Positions 1-10,130 of a DNA stretch of 64,000 bases are shown piece after piece. The stretch lies in the NCBI GenBank assembly GCA_934149165.1, contig CAKPDY010000004.1:14109-78108 (forward strand), in the 5' to 3' direction. The position numbers were made by a program, and so were the translations under genes. Each line of letters opens with the position of its first letter. The first letter of the stretch is position 1. This DNA is from an uncultured Clostridia bacterium. Lineage in GTDB: Bacteria; Bacillota; Clostridia; TANB77; CAG-508. A model generated the notes under the pieces. It worked only from the letters and a program-made list of their open reading frames with translations, did no database searches and was not told the origin of the DNA.

Positions 1-862
1 ATATTGTTGTTCATTTTCTTCTAAATCTTGCAAATACCCATTTTCTAACCCTAATAAATATATGTATTCTTCAATTTTTTTATATTCGCTTTTTGATAAT
101 TTTCTACATATTTTATCATCTTCTAATGCTTTAAAGCATGGAAAATATTGAGCCATAATACTTACATAGACATTTGATGGCAAATTATTTTTTATCCATT
201 TTAAAATATTTTTACTATTCTGCAAATAATTTGGTAATATCAAATGTCTAATTATAACTCCCCTTTTTATAATACCATTTTCATCAAAAATGGGCTCACC
301 TACTTGTTTATACATTTCTTGTATAGCTTTTGTAGCAACTTCAAAATAATTATTAATATTAGAATATTTTTTTGCTAGTTCATTTGAATAATATTTTAAA
401 TCTGGTAAATACACATCTATATATCCATTTAAATTTTTTATTGTTTTTACATTTTCATAACTATTTGTATTATAAATTATAGGTATATTTAGTCCTTTAT
501 GTTTTGCGATTTTTATTGCTTCTATTATTTGATATACATACATTGTTGGAGTTACTAAATTAATATTATGTGCTCCATTTTCTTGTTGTTGTATAAAAAT
601 ATCTGAAAGTTGATTTATAGTTACTTCCCAACCTTTTCCTAAATGACTTATTTCATAGTTTTGACAATATTTGCATTGCAAATTACAGTTTGAGAAAAAA
701 ATGGTTCCAGAACCATTTTTTCCGCTTATACATGGTTCTTCATATTTGTGTAAGGATACTAAAGCTATTTTAATTTTATTATTACTTCTACATCTTCCAA
801 TTTCTCCGTTTTTCCCTATTTACATTACAATTATGTGGACATATATTACATTTTTCTAACAT
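1..862 (-). CDS. Radical SAM protein (PflA-like), +1 frameshift at CGG, runs off the left edge
   Basis: Starts at ATG 862 behind the ribosome site AGGGAG and stays open to base 1 (about 287 codons, close to family length). The N-terminus has the cysteine-rich signature CxxCxxxCxVNRxxGExGxC. The radical SAM cluster motif CNLQCKYC follows at about residue 60. Members of this PflA-like family bind a 4Fe-4S cluster and S-adenosylmethionine; the substrate is unknown. The frame breaks at CGG (plus 806-808). Dropping the C gives VNREKGEIGRC, which restores the signature exactly, and the new frame is open for the remaining 800 bases. So this looks like one functional gene with a recoded or erroneous base, not a decayed gene. 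Confidence 0.85.
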
Positions 863-889
863 ATTTATTACTCCCTTTAAAATTTACAA

Positions 890-1363
890 TTATTCTTCTT
901 CACAATTTTTTTTCATTTGCTCTATTATTTTTTCAGTTTGTTTTTCTTTGTTTTCAATCTTTTTATCGAAATAATTATTTATTTTATCAAATAAATCTGG
1001 AACATAATCTAATATTTTATCTAACCCATTACAATGTTCTACAGGCATTAATCTAACAGTATTATTTTGAACTACAATGAATGCTATTGGTGAAATACTA
1101 GCTCCTGCTCCTGAGCCACCTCCAAATGGCAAATTATATTGTATTTCTTCATCATTATTCTGTTTTCTAGTATACCCCTGTAATGTTTCATCTTTAAATT
1201 CACTACCACCTGTTGCTAAACCAAAACCAACTTTTGATACTGGTATTATTGTAATATTTTCTGATATTTCCATTGGTTCACCTATTATAGTATTTACATC
1301 TATCATACTTCTAATGCTCTCCATAGCAGTTAACATTAACCCTTCTATAGGATGGTCTTTCAT
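890..1363 (-). CDS. ytfJ: GerW/YtfJ family sporulation protein
   Basis: Predicted start MKDHPIEGLM at 1363, behind AAAGGGG at about 7 nt. An in-frame ATG 18 nt further upstream lacks a better ribosome site. The opening HPIEGLM, the glycine-rich middle (GFGLATGG, PFGGGSGAGASISP) and a charged C-terminal helix are typical of the YtfJ/GerW family, made during sporulation and linked to spore germination in Bacillus and Clostridium. Length of about 157 residues is normal. It lies directly after the DUF2953 gene, the same pairing as ytfI-ytfJ in B. subtilis, and overlaps its 3' end. Confidence 0.88.
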   Translation of the reverse strand: MKDHPIEGLMLTAMESIRSMIDVNTIIGEPMEISENITIIPVSKVGFGLATGGSEFKDETLQGYTRKQNNDEEIQYNLPFGGGSGAGASISPIAFIVVQNNTVRLMPVEHCNGLDKILDYVPDLFDKINNYFDKKIENKEKQTEKIIEQMKKNCEEE

Positions 1364-1946
1364 TTTTACACCCCTTTTCATTTTTATTGTAAATCATATA
1401 CATATTAATAATATGTACTACTTTAATGCTAATTATACAATTTAATTTTATAAAAATTAAGTTTTGATTTTTATACATTGGGATAATTTTAAATCTATGT
1501 TTTTTATAATCAAATTTTTTTGCTTTTCTACTTAATATATTTGAAATTATTGTAGAAATTATTGCTACTATATATGATGTAACTACAGCATCTTTTGTAT
1601 CTAAATATATAATTAAATTTGTATTTTCTATATTGGTTTTTTTTAGAATTTCTGTTATGATGTATTTTATATTTTGAAATATCTTTTTATTCTTTATTTT
1701 AGCAATTTCTTTTTTTATTAATTTTTTCTTAGATTTATCTTCTATGATTGTATTTTTTATTTTTTTTGTAAATAATCTTATTTTTCCTAAAAAATATAAT
1801 CCAACTTTCATTTCAATTACTGGTTTTAAATTATTACTAATATTTGTAAATTCAAAATTAGATATAATTATTTTAATTTCCGAAAATATTAATAACAATA
1901 ATGTTAAAACCAACATTATTACAAACATAGTAAAAAATAGTAACAT
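1311..1946 (-). CDS. DUF2953 family membrane protein (YtfI-like)
   Basis: Starts at ATG 1946 with AGAGGAG upstream. An N-terminal hydrophobic segment is followed by a basic region, then a domain with the DUF2953 pattern (FxNTNIENTNLIIYLDTKDAVVTSYIVAIIST). The identification rests on this pattern plus position before ytfJ, as in Bacillus. The reading frame continues about 53 bases into ytfJ, so the genes overlap and are probably translationally coupled. Function is unknown; a role in sporulation is inferred from the neighbour only. Confidence 0.75.
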   Translation of the reverse strand: MLLFFTMFVIMLVLTLLLLIFSEIKIIISNFEFTNISNNLKPVIEMKVGLYFLGKIRLFTKKIKNTIIEDKSKKKLIKKEIAKIKNKKIFQNIKYIITEILKKTNIENTNLIIYLDTKDAVVTSYIVAIISTIISNILSRKAKKFDYKKHRFKIIPMYKNQNLIFIKLNCIISIKVVHIINMYMIYNKNEKGCKNERPSYRRVNVNCYGEH

Positions 1947-2007
1947 AAATTGCTCCTCTTAATGTAAAATATATTTATATTACTATTTTTTCCGCTTCTT
2001 TATACAA

Positions 2008-2772
2008 TTATACTAAATTGTTATTTGTTTTATTTTTAGTTACAGTTATATCACCAAATAATTCTTCTTGTTGTGTTGATACTTTATTTCTTCTTGACAT
2101 TTCTAAAAGACCGCTAAATGCTGTTACAACTTCATTTTTATTATGTTTTTTTATTGAAAATAATTTATTAAATACAAATTTTTTATTACGTATTAATTCT
2201 CTATACATATCTTTTACTTTACTTCCAACTGTATATGTTTCAGTAATAGCTATTTTTTGAATATTTTTAGCATTTTTATTAATACGGTTTTTATTTTTAT
2301 TTATTATTTGTTCATATATTTCAGGAATTAGATTTTTATTATAGTCTTGTTCTAATTGCTGTTTAGGAAGTTCTATTACATCTGGTAATTTAAATATGCG
2401 TTTAGAAAAAATTTCATAATTTTCTTTTAATTTTTTACTTATTTCTTTGTATTTTTTATAATCTATAATTCTTTGTAATAGTTCTTCTTCTGTAAGTTCC
2501 TCTTCTTCTTCAACTTGTTTTGGAAGAAGTGTTTTAGATTTTAAGTATAATAATGTTGATGCCATTATTATAAATTCACTTGTTATTTCTAAATTCATTT
2601 TTTCCATTTGGTTTATGTAGTCTATATATTGGTCTGTTATATCACTTATTTTTATTTCAAAAATATTTAATTTATTTTTTTCTATTAAATGACATAATAA
2701 ATCTAATGGTCCTTCAAAATTTTCTACTTTTATCTCATATTTGTTTGTTTCTAGTGTAAGCATGTTTTGCAT
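2008..2772 (-). CDS. scpA: Segregation and condensation protein A
   Basis: 254 residues, the usual length. The N-terminus has the kleisin signature YEIKVENFEGPLDLLCHLIE, followed by the helical region with LYLKSKTLLP, an acidic linker, and the C-terminal winged-helix half. ScpA bridges SMC heads together with ScpB and organises the chromosome origin region. No scpB follows within the window, since the next gene downstream on this strand is the DUF2953 gene. AAAGGA upstream supports the start at 2772. Confidence 0.93.
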   Translation of the reverse strand: MQNMLTLETNKYEIKVENFEGPLDLLCHLIEKNKLNIFEIKISDITDQYIDYINQMEKMNLEITSEFIIMASTLLYLKSKTLLPKQVEEEEELTEEELLQRIIDYKKYKEISKKLKENYEIFSKRIFKLPDVIELPKQQLEQDYNKNLIPEIYEQIINKNKNRINKNAKNIQKIAITETYTVGSKVKDMYRELIRNKKFVFNKLFSIKKHNKNEVVTAFSGLLEMSRRNKVSTQQEELFGDITVTKNKTNNNLV

Positions 2773-2831
2773 TATTTAACATTCCTTTCCTTGCTGTAAA
2801 ACATATTTAAAATTTTTATTAGTCATATTTT

Positions 2832-3287
2832 TTACTTGGTTTGTAATGCTTTTTTTATTGAATCTTCTTTATATCCTTTTTTTAGTAAATATCTTTTTAT
2901 TTCATCTTTTTCCATTATATTTTGTTTCTTTTTTATTATTTTATATGCTGATTTTTCTTCATATTCTTCAAAAAAATCAATATTATTAGATATATATTCA
3001 TCTATTAAGTCATTTTTTATACCTTTAGAATATAATTTATATTTTATTTCTTTTATAGATAAATTTTTTAGATTTATATATTCACTTACAGCTCTTTCAA
3101 TATAATTGTAATCGTTTATATATAAATTTTCTTTTAAGTCTTCTATTATATTTTCTAAAATATCTTTTTCAATTTCTTTAGAAAATTTTTGTATTACTTC
3201 TTGTTCTGTTCTTTTTTTATATAAAACATATTTTAGAACTTTAGATTTCATTTTATCATATTTTTCAAATTCTTCTAATGAATACAT
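2832..3287 (-). CDS. recX: RecX family regulator of RecA
   Basis: 151 residues, made of three-helix repeats typical of RecX (KVLKYVLYKKRTEQEVIQKF at the N-terminus, LLKKGYKEDSIKKAL at the C-terminus). RecX binds RecA filaments and modulates strand exchange. Its start codon lies two bases after the recA stop codon, so the two form one transcript and RecX is very likely translated by coupling. Confidence 0.88.
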   Translation of the reverse strand: MYSLEEFEKYDKMKSKVLKYVLYKKRTEQEVIQKFSKEIEKDILENIIEDLKENLYINDYNYIERAVSEYINLKNLSIKEIKYKLYSKGIKNDLIDEYISNNIDFFEEYEEKSAYKIIKKKQNIMEKDEIKRYLLKKGYKEDSIKKALQTK

Positions 3288-3289
3288 TT

Positions 3290-4339
3290 TTATTCTTCCT
3301 CTTCATTTTCTTCTACTTCACTTACTTCATCTCCAAGACTTTTTTCAAATGCCTTATTAAAGTTATCTCTAATTTTATCTTCAATTTCTTTCATTATGTC
3401 TGGATTTTCCATTAAATACTTTTTAACATTTTCTCTTCCTTGACCTATTCTTGTTTCATTATAACTAAACCATGAACCGCTTTTATCTATGATATCTAAG
3501 TTAACTGCTAAATCTACTAAATTGCCTTCTTTTGATATTCCCTTACCATATACAATATCAAATTCTGCTTCTCTAAATGGTGGTGCAACTTTGTTTTTTA
3601 CAACTTTTACTCTAGCTCTATTTCCAATAACTTCACCATCTTGTTTTAAATTTTCTATTTTTCTTATATCCAATCTTACAGATGAATAAAATTTTAGAGC
3701 TCTTCCTCCTGGAGTTGTTTCAGGATTTCCAAACATAACTCCAACTTTTTCTCTTAATTGATTTATAAATACTATTACAGTTTTTGTTTTATTTATAGTT
3801 CCTGCTAATTTACGTAAAGCTTGCGACATAAGCCTTGCTTGTAAACCTATATGAGAATCACCCATATCTCCATCAATTTCTGCCTTAGGAACTAAAGCAG
3901 CTACTGAATCAACTACTATAATGTCTAGTGCTCCACTTCTTACTAATGCTTCTGCAATTTCTAAAGCTTGTTCCCCTGTATCTGGTTGAGAAACTATTAA
4001 ATTATCTATATCAACGCCTAAATGTTTTGCATATATAGGATCTAATGCATGTTCTGCATCTATAAAAGCTGCTTCTCCGCCTAATTTTTGTGCTTCTGCA
4101 ATCATATGTAATGTTAATGTTGTTTTGCCTGAAGATTCTGGACCAAAAACTTCTATAATTCTACCTCTTGGAATTCCACCTATTCCTAATGCAACATCTA
4201 AGCTTAATGCTCCTGTTGGTATTGCTTCTATATTCATTGCTGTAAAATCACCTAATTTCATAACTGAACCTTTTCCAAATTGTTTTTCAATTTGTCCTAA
4301 AGCTACTTCTAAAGCTTTCTTTTTTTCTGCATTTTCCAT
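3290..4339 (-). CDS. recA: Recombinase RecA
   Basis: 349 residues, full length. Walker A GPESSGKT at residues 66-73, Walker B region LDIIVVDSVAAL, the L1/L2 loop regions (MSQALRKLAG, FINQLREKVGVMFGNPETTPGG) and an acidic C-terminal tail (EVSEVEENEEEE). It performs strand exchange in recombinational repair and triggers LexA self-cleavage. AAGGAGAG precedes the start. Promoter and a possible SOS box lie just upstream. Confidence 0.98.
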   Translation of the reverse strand: MENAEKKKALEVALGQIEKQFGKGSVMKLGDFTAMNIEAIPTGALSLDVALGIGGIPRGRIIEVFGPESSGKTTLTLHMIAEAQKLGGEAAFIDAEHALDPIYAKHLGVDIDNLIVSQPDTGEQALEIAEALVRSGALDIIVVDSVAALVPKAEIDGDMGDSHIGLQARLMSQALRKLAGTINKTKTVIVFINQLREKVGVMFGNPETTPGGRALKFYSSVRLDIRKIENLKQDGEVIGNRARVKVVKNKVAPPFREAEFDIVYGKGISKEGNLVDLAVNLDIIDKSGSWFSYNETRIGQGRENVKKYLMENPDIMKEIEDKIRDNFNKAFEKSLGDEVSEVEENEEEE

Positions 4340-4356
4340 TATAATCTCTCCTTCTT

Positions 4357-4412
4357 AAACATTTGTTTGTATTGTCTTGTATTAATATATATTACATTTT
4401 ATGATTTGTCAA
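4357..4412 (-). promoter_or_regulatory. recA promoter with candidate LexA/SOS box
   Basis: Sigma-A-type promoter on the minus strand: TTGACA (plus 4407-4412), a 17-base spacer, TATATT (plus 4384-4389). Between the -10 and the ribosome site is AAACAAATGTTT (4357-4368), a perfect AAAC-N4-GTTT dyad that resembles the Gram-positive LexA box GAAC-N4-GTTC. The match is imperfect, so LexA control is an inference. Confidence 0.6.
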
Positions 4413-4447
4413 TACTTTTTTTATTAATTTATAATATGTAAATTTTA

Positions 4448-6026
4448 TTACAATTCTCTATTCCAAGTTCCAAAATTTCTATAAATATTAAAATTATTAG
4501 GTTCAAAATTACCAACAATTTTTTGGTTTATAAGTAAAGAATTTCTATTTCTATATAAACTAATATATACACTATCTTCTTTAGTAATTGTTATTAAATC
4601 TTTGTATTTTTCTTTAATAATTTTTTGATTAGTAATGTTTTTAATTTCATTTAAAATTTCTATAACTTTATCATTATTATAATTAGCAATATTATTTTTA
4701 CCATAAAAGTATTCTAATTCTGGGCTGTAACTATTATAAATACCTGTTAATATAATTTGATATTTTTTGTTTTTTAAACAATACTCATATTGTGTTTCTG
4801 AAAGTTCATTTATATTAACTTGTATACCTATACTTTCAAGCTGGGATTTTATTGCTTTTGCTACTTCAACTCTGCCGAGTATTATTTGAATTAACGCTTA
4901 TTGTTATATATAAATTATATCCGTTTTTTTTCCACCTATTATTTGAATATGTCCATCCATCTGCACTAAGAATTTCCTTCGCTTTTTCAGGGTTATATCC
5001 TGAACTTGATGAATTACTATTATATGTATAACTTCCATAATCCAACATATTGTCTGATGTATAATACTTATTATTATATACTGTAGAAGTAATATTTTCT
5101 TTATCAATAGCATATCCTATAGCTTGTCTTACACTTTTTTGTTTTAATATATTGTCATCACAATTGCAACTTAAAAAGTCATACTCTCTACCTTTATATT
5201 CTTTTACATAATATCCAATTGTACCTATATAATTTTCATATACTAAACTTGATGTATTAATTATATCTATATTTCCAAGTTTAAAGCTATTATAAACTTC
5301 TCCCATTTCATCATAAATATTAATACTTATTTTTTTTATATTTTTATTTACCTCATTTTGATTTCTGTAATTTTCATTTTTTTCTAATATAATTTGGCTA
5401 TTTGATATTGAAGCAATTTTATATAAACCTGTACCTATTGGGTATTTATCAGATGAATAAAAATCTTCATTACTATAATAATTTTGACTCATTATAGGAA
5501 AAATTAAATTATATTCAAAAAAATATATTTCTTCAGATAAATTAATTTTGATTGTGGAATCATCTATACATTCCGCATTTAATATATTCTTAACATTTTC
5601 ATAATAAATGCTTGATTCACTTTTTTTAATTAAATCTATAGTAAATTTTACATCTTTTGCAGTTATATTATTTCCATTTGGCCACTTAATGTTATTGTCA
5701 ATTTTTACAATATATGTTGTAGCAGATGTTTTTGCATATTCTGTAGCTAAACATGGTGTTAATTTATATTCTGAATCTAAAGTTAATAATGGTTCATAAA
5801 TTAATTGGTTTATGTTTATTATTTCTTTATTTTGTGTTAATAATGGATTAATTGTATCAAAATTAGATATTCCAAGTCTTAAATTATCTTGATATGTTAT
5901 ATTGTCTGAAGTTTGAATATCATTATTTTGTTTTGATGTATTTTTTACATTCATTTTGTATATGGCAAATATGACAATTATAACTATAAAAGTAATAAAA
6001 ATATATTTTATATATTTAAATTTCAT
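4448..6026 (-). CDS. ABC-type peptide-binding protein (SBP family 5), +1 frameshift at CGG
   Basis: About 525 residues once the frame is restored. An N-terminal membrane segment is followed by the family 5 (OppA/DppA) solute-binding fold (LRLGISNFDTINPLLTQN; WPNGNNITAKDVKFTIDLI; VRQAIGYAIDKENI). Frame 1 stops at 4866. At in-frame CGG (plus 4875-4877), dropping the C gives NTGRVEVAKAIKSQLESIGI, which continues to TAA at 4448-4450 with normal family sequence. Total length is 3n+1, so a single base accounts for the break. No lipobox cysteine is seen; a transmembrane helix seems to anchor it. No permease or ATPase genes lie beside it. Confidence 0.82.
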
Positions 6027-6109
6027 TGTTTTTTCATTCCTTACATTTAAATTTTATAGAAATATAATATATTATTTTTGCGTGTTTTTCAATATATTAC
6101 AGTTTAATT

Positions 6110-6162
6110 TTTATAAAAAACAAAAGAGACATGTGTAATAAATAATTATTTACATGTCCCCC
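6110..6162 (-). terminator. Rho-independent terminator after spoVS
   Basis: Minus-strand stem GACATGT / ACATGTC with an AT-rich middle, followed by CTCTTTTGTTTTTT. Confidence 0.7.
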
Positions 6163-6190
6163 AATATTAAATTTTTAGACTTAATGTCTT

Positions 6191-6454
6191 TTATTTTCTA
6201 GATTCAATAATTAGTTTTATACCAGTTCTTTCTTCACCTTCTACTTGAACTTCTGCAAATGCTGGTACACAAACTAAATCTACACCAGATGGTGCTACAA
6301 ACCCTCTTGCTATTGCTACTGCTTTAACTGCTTGATTTAAAGCTCCTGCTCCTATTGCTTGCATTTCCGCATAATTATTTTCCTTTACCAATCCAGCTAT
6401 TGCTCCTGCTACTGAATTTGGATTTGATTTTGATGAGATTTTTAAAACTTCCAT
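6191..6454 (-). CDS. spoVS: Stage V sporulation protein S
   Basis: 87 residues from ATG 6454, which has a near-perfect AGGAGG ribosome site; the longer frame upstream has none. Highly conserved SpoVS (Alba-like fold) sequence: MEVLKISSKSNPNSVAGAIAG at the start and AVAIARGFVAPSGVDLVCVP in the middle. SpoVS affects septation and coat/cortex completion in Bacillus. It sits downstream of ymdB and rny, the conserved order in Clostridia and Bacilli. Confidence 0.96.
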   Translation of the reverse strand: MEVLKISSKSNPNSVAGAIAGLVKENNYAEMQAIGAGALNQAVKAVAIARGFVAPSGVDLVCVPAFAEVQVEGEERTGIKLIIESRK

Positions 6455-6591
6455 TTTTTGCCTCCTGTGTTTTTTATTTTTTTGTTTTCTCAAACTACAG
6501 TTATATTTATAATACATGAGAGGTCAAAAGTCCAGTAGTTTCTAGCATTTTTTTGATAAATCGTTCGTCTGTTTTCGACAATAAATTCTAT

Positions 6592-7365
6592 TTATCTGAC
6601 ATTAATTCTATTAATCTTTTCTGCTCGACACCTTTCGTCATTTATTTCAAAAATACATCCATTAAAAATACAATCTCCTTCTGCTAATTTATATCTTTCT
6701 GGTAGTGATGTTACAAACCTTTTTATAGATGCATTTGGATCCATACCTATAACAGAATTTTTAGGACCTGTCATTCCAATGTCTGTTATATATGCAGTTC
6801 CATTTTCTAACATATGTTCATCTGCTGTTTGTACATGTGTATGTGTTCCATATAATGCAGTAATTTTTCCATCTAAATATATACCCATTGCTATTTTTTC
6901 TGCTGTAGCTTCTGCATGAAAATCCACAAAAATCATATCTGTTTTATCAGATATTAAATTTACTATATCATTTGCAACTGTAAATGGATTTTCAGACAAT
7001 ACATTCATATCTGTTCTTCCTATTAAATTAATTACACCTATTTTTTTCCCTTTACATTCATATATGCCATAACCTTTTCCAACAACACCTTTAGAATAAT
7101 TTGCTGGTCTTAACAATTTTGGATGATTTATAAAAGTAAAGATATCTTTTTTTCCCCAAGTATGGTTTCCCATTGTTATACAGTCTATGTTTAAATTTAA
7201 TAAATCATTAAATATTTTGGTTGTTATACCCATTCCCCCAGCTGAATTTTCTGCATTTACTATTACAAAATCTATATTTTCTTTTTTTCTTATTTTAGGT
7301 AACTCCTCTTTTAATTTTTTTACTCCACTTTCTCCTACCAAGTCTCCTACTGCTAATATTTTCAA
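6592..7365 (-). CDS. ymdB: YmdB family 2',3'-cyclic-nucleotide phosphodiesterase
   Basis: 257 residues, complete. Metallophosphoesterase of the YmdB/TIGR00282 family: metal ligands in AVGDLVGESG, VNAENSAGG, MGNHTWGKKDI, FVDFHAEATAEK and YGTHTHVQTADE. In B. subtilis YmdB hydrolyses cyclic nucleotides and influences the motile/biofilm decision. The gene lies between rny and spoVS as in most spore formers, but a terminator separates it from rny. Confidence 0.93.
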   Translation of the reverse strand: MKILAVGDLVGESGVKKLKEELPKIRKKENIDFVIVNAENSAGGMGITTKIFNDLLNLNIDCITMGNHTWGKKDIFTFINHPKLLRPANYSKGVVGKGYGIYECKGKKIGVINLIGRTDMNVLSENPFTVANDIVNLISDKTDMIFVDFHAEATAEKIAMGIYLDGKITALYGTHTHVQTADEHMLENGTAYITDIGMTGPKNSVIGMDPNASIKRFVTSLPERYKLAEGDCIFNGCIFEINDERCRAEKINRINVR

Positions 7366-7438
7366 AATGTAACACTCCTTTTCTTTTTTATTTTTTACTT
7401 AATTATAATATCATGAAGACTTTTTTTTTTCAACCCAT

Positions 7439-7474
7439 AAAAAAAGCAAAGCTTTAATTAGCTTTGCTTTTTAG
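7439..7474 (-). terminator. Terminator between rny and ymdB
   Basis: Perfect stem AAAAAGCAAAGCT / AGCTTTGCTTTTT with loop TTAATT, flanked by T-runs on either strand. It ends rny transcription on the minus strand. Confidence 0.85.
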
Positions 7475-7517
7475 TTGTAAATAACTATAAACTTTAGATA
7501 TATTTTTATTTTATTAA

Positions 7518-9062
7518 TTATTTTGCATATTCAATAACTCTAGTTTCTCTAATCATATTAACTTTAATTTGTCCTGGATATTCCATTTCATTTTCAATTT
7601 TTTTAGCAATATCTCTAGACATTAAAATCATTTGATCATCTGAAATTTTTTCTGGTTTAACAATAACTCGTATTTCTCTACCAGCTTGAATTGCAAATGA
7701 TTTACTTACACCTTCAAAAGAATCTGCAATTTCTTCTAAGTTTTGTAAACGTTTAATATATGTTTCCAAAGTTTCTCTTCTTGCACCTGGCCTTGAGGCT
7801 GAAATAGCATCTGCTGCTTGTACTAGTACAGCTTCTAAAGTTGTAGGCTCTACATCTCCATGATGTGCTTCTACTGCATTTATTACAACAGGATTTTCCT
7901 TATATTTTTTAAGTATATCCACACCAATTTCAACATGAGTTCCTTCCATATCATGATCTAATGCTTTTCCTATATCATGTAATAAACCTGCACGTCTTGC
8001 AATTTTAGTATCTAAACCTAATTCATCTGCCATTATTCTTGCTAAATTAGATACTTCTATACTATGGTTTAATACATTTTGGCCATAACTTGTTCTATAT
8101 CTTAATTTTCCAATTAATTTTACTAAATCTGGATGAAGACCTATTACACCAGTTTCTAATACTGCTCTTTCTCCTTCTTCTTTTATTATAGTTGCAATTT
8201 CTTCTTTTGCTTTTTCAACCATTTCTTCAATTTTAGCAGGGTGGATTCTGCCATCATCAATTAGTTTTTCTAAAGCTAGTTTTGCAACTTCTCTTCTTAA
8301 TGGATCAAAACCTGAAATTATTACTGCTTCTGGTGTATCATCAATTATTAAATCTATTCCTGTTAAAGTTTCTAAAGTTTTAATATTACGCCCTTCTCTA
8401 CCAATTATTCTACCTTTCATATCATCATTTGGTAATGAAACTATTGATACAGTAGTTTCAGAAGTATGGTCAGCAGCACATTTTTGTATTGCATAACCTA
8501 TTATTTCTTTAGCACTTTTTTCTGCTTTTTCCTTAGTTTCTTCTTCTAAATTTTTTATCATAGTAGCTTTTTCTTGAACTATTTCTTTTTCAACTTCAGA
8601 TAGTAGAAACTTTTTAGCTTCTTCTACAGACATTCTTGCTATTTTTTGTAATTCTTCTTTCTGAGAATTTATTACATTTTCAAGCTCTATTGCTTTATTG
8701 TCTAGTTCTGAATCTTTTCTTAATAAATCTTGTTCTTTTCTTTCTAATTGATTAATTCTATTTTCAAGATTTTCTTCCTTTTGTATTAACCTTTTCTCTT
8801 GTTGTTGAACTTCGCCTCTTCTTTCTTTAATCTCTTGATCTAAATCTTTTCTAGCACTCATTATTTCTTCTTTTGCTTTAAATATTTCTTCTTTTTTTCT
8901 ATTTTCAGCATCTTTAGTTGCTGCTTCAATAATTCTTTTGGCTTCATTTTCTGCACTTTCCATTTTAGATTCAGCAATTTTTTTTCTTAATATAAATCCA
9001 ACAGATGTAAAAATTGCTGCTGAGATAAGAAAAACGGCAATTATGATTATAGTGTCTCCCAT
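7518..9062 (-). CDS. rny: Ribonuclease Y
   Basis: About 514 residues from ATG 9062 (MGDTIIIIAVF); a GTG 12 nt upstream is in frame but too close to AAAGAGG. Order: N-terminal membrane anchor, long coiled coil (residues 30-190), KH domain (GRIIGREGRNIKTLETLTG), HD domain (LLHDIGKALDHD), C-terminal domain. RNase Y is the membrane-bound endonuclease that starts mRNA decay in Firmicutes. Confidence 0.96.
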   Translation of the reverse strand: MGDTIIIIAVFLISAAIFTSVGFILRKKIAESKMESAENEAKRIIEAATKDAENRKKEEIFKAKEEIMSARKDLDQEIKERRGEVQQQEKRLIQKEENLENRINQLERKEQDLLRKDSELDNKAIELENVINSQKEELQKIARMSVEEAKKFLLSEVEKEIVQEKATMIKNLEEETKEKAEKSAKEIIGYAIQKCAADHTSETTVSIVSLPNDDMKGRIIGREGRNIKTLETLTGIDLIIDDTPEAVIISGFDPLRREVAKLALEKLIDDGRIHPAKIEEMVEKAKEEIATIIKEEGERAVLETGVIGLHPDLVKLIGKLRYRTSYGQNVLNHSIEVSNLARIMADELGLDTKIARRAGLLHDIGKALDHDMEGTHVEIGVDILKKYKENPVVINAVEAHHGDVEPTTLEAVLVQAADAISASRPGARRETLETYIKRLQNLEEIADSFEGVSKSFAIQAGREIRVIVKPEKISDDQMILMSRDIAKKIENEMEYPGQIKVNMIRETRVIEYAK

Positions 9063-9335
9063 AACCTCTAACACCTCTTTCTATTAAATTTTCAATGTTC
9101 AGTTTAAATATATATTTAATTTATAAATTATATTTGTAACCCCACTCTTATTTTATATTTATTATTGTCAACTGTCAAGAGTTTTTTTATTATTCTACTG
9201 CAAATATTGTTACAGTTTAACACTTTTTACTGTGAAATAGGCTAAAAACATTAAAATATAGTGAACACATAGGTTTAGAAGCTAACTTTAACTTCTTCAT
9301 ATTTAAACATATTTATGTCTTATACTTTCTGTAAT
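9063..9335. other. Intergenic region between spoIIIAH and rny
   Basis: 273 bases, strongly AT-rich. It should hold the rny promoter and the end of the spoIIIA transcript. I see no confident promoter or open frame. A short motif CAGTTTAACACTTTT near 9212 recurs near 42475 in front of another gene end; its meaning is unknown. Confidence 0.4.
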
Positions 9336-10088
9336 TTATTTCAAACTAATATGTACTTTTTCAACTTCAACTCCAATTTCTCTACAAACAATATTTTGAA
9401 TTTTTGCCACATCTGCTTCTTCTAATTTTTCAGTTTTAATAATAACACTAACACTATTATCATTAACAAAAATAACAACATTATCATATCCTAAATTTTT
9501 TATTAAATTTTCTGCAATCATAATAGAATTTTTTGTATTATTAATATTTGCTATTTCTTGTGTAGATATTGTTTTTTGCTCATTTGATACACTTGCACTT
9601 TCAACTAATTTTTGATATGTCTCTAGCATTTGTGAATACATTTTATCTCTTTCTAACTTAGAACTTGCAAAATATTCTATTGAAGTTGAAGCTGTTCCAG
9701 CCGAAACTTGAGTTGTTTGAGCTGTTTTTGATGATTGATCCACATTATTTTTATTTGAAGTACTACTTCCTATATCACCTTCCATATTAACTTCTTCATT
9801 ATCATTATTTACTATATTACTATCTTTTATATTATCACTTTGTATATTACTATTTGTAGTTTGTTCATTAGCTTTAGTTGTTGTTGATGAATCATTATTA
9901 CTATCATTTACAACATTATTACTATTAACTAACTTAGCATCTCCAATACCAGCCATTTTTTCTGAATCTAATAAAGCTCCTGTTTCTACTGTTCCTGTTA
10001 TATTTGAAGTATAATTCATATAACCAACAGTTATTAGCATTAAAGCTATAACAGAAATAATAATTTGATTTTTTTTAAAAATTTTCAT
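9336..10088 (-). CDS. spoIIIAH: Stage III sporulation protein AH
   Basis: About 250 residues from ATG 10088 (MKIFKKNQIIISVIALML), behind AAAGG. One N-terminal membrane segment, then an unusually long Asn/Ser/Thr-rich linker (residues 40-135) and the conserved C-terminal YscJ/FliF-like domain (FASSKLERDKMYSQMLETYQ onward). SpoIIIAH in the mother cell pairs with SpoIIQ of the forespore to form the intercellular channel. It is the last gene of the operon. Confidence 0.93.
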   Translation of the reverse strand: MKIFKKNQIIISVIALMLITVGYMNYTSNITGTVETGALLDSEKMAGIGDAKLVNSNNVVNDSNNDSSTTTKANEQTTNSNIQSDNIKDSNIVNNDNEEVNMEGDIGSSTSNKNNVDQSSKTAQTTQVSAGTASTSIEYFASSKLERDKMYSQMLETYQKLVESASVSNEQKTISTQEIANINNTKNSIMIAENLIKNLGYDNVVIFVNDNSVSVIIKTEKLEEADVAKIQNIVCREIGVEVEKVHISLK

Positions 10089-10130
10089 ATACACCTTTTT
10101 CTCCCTTATAAATATTTTTTACACATATAT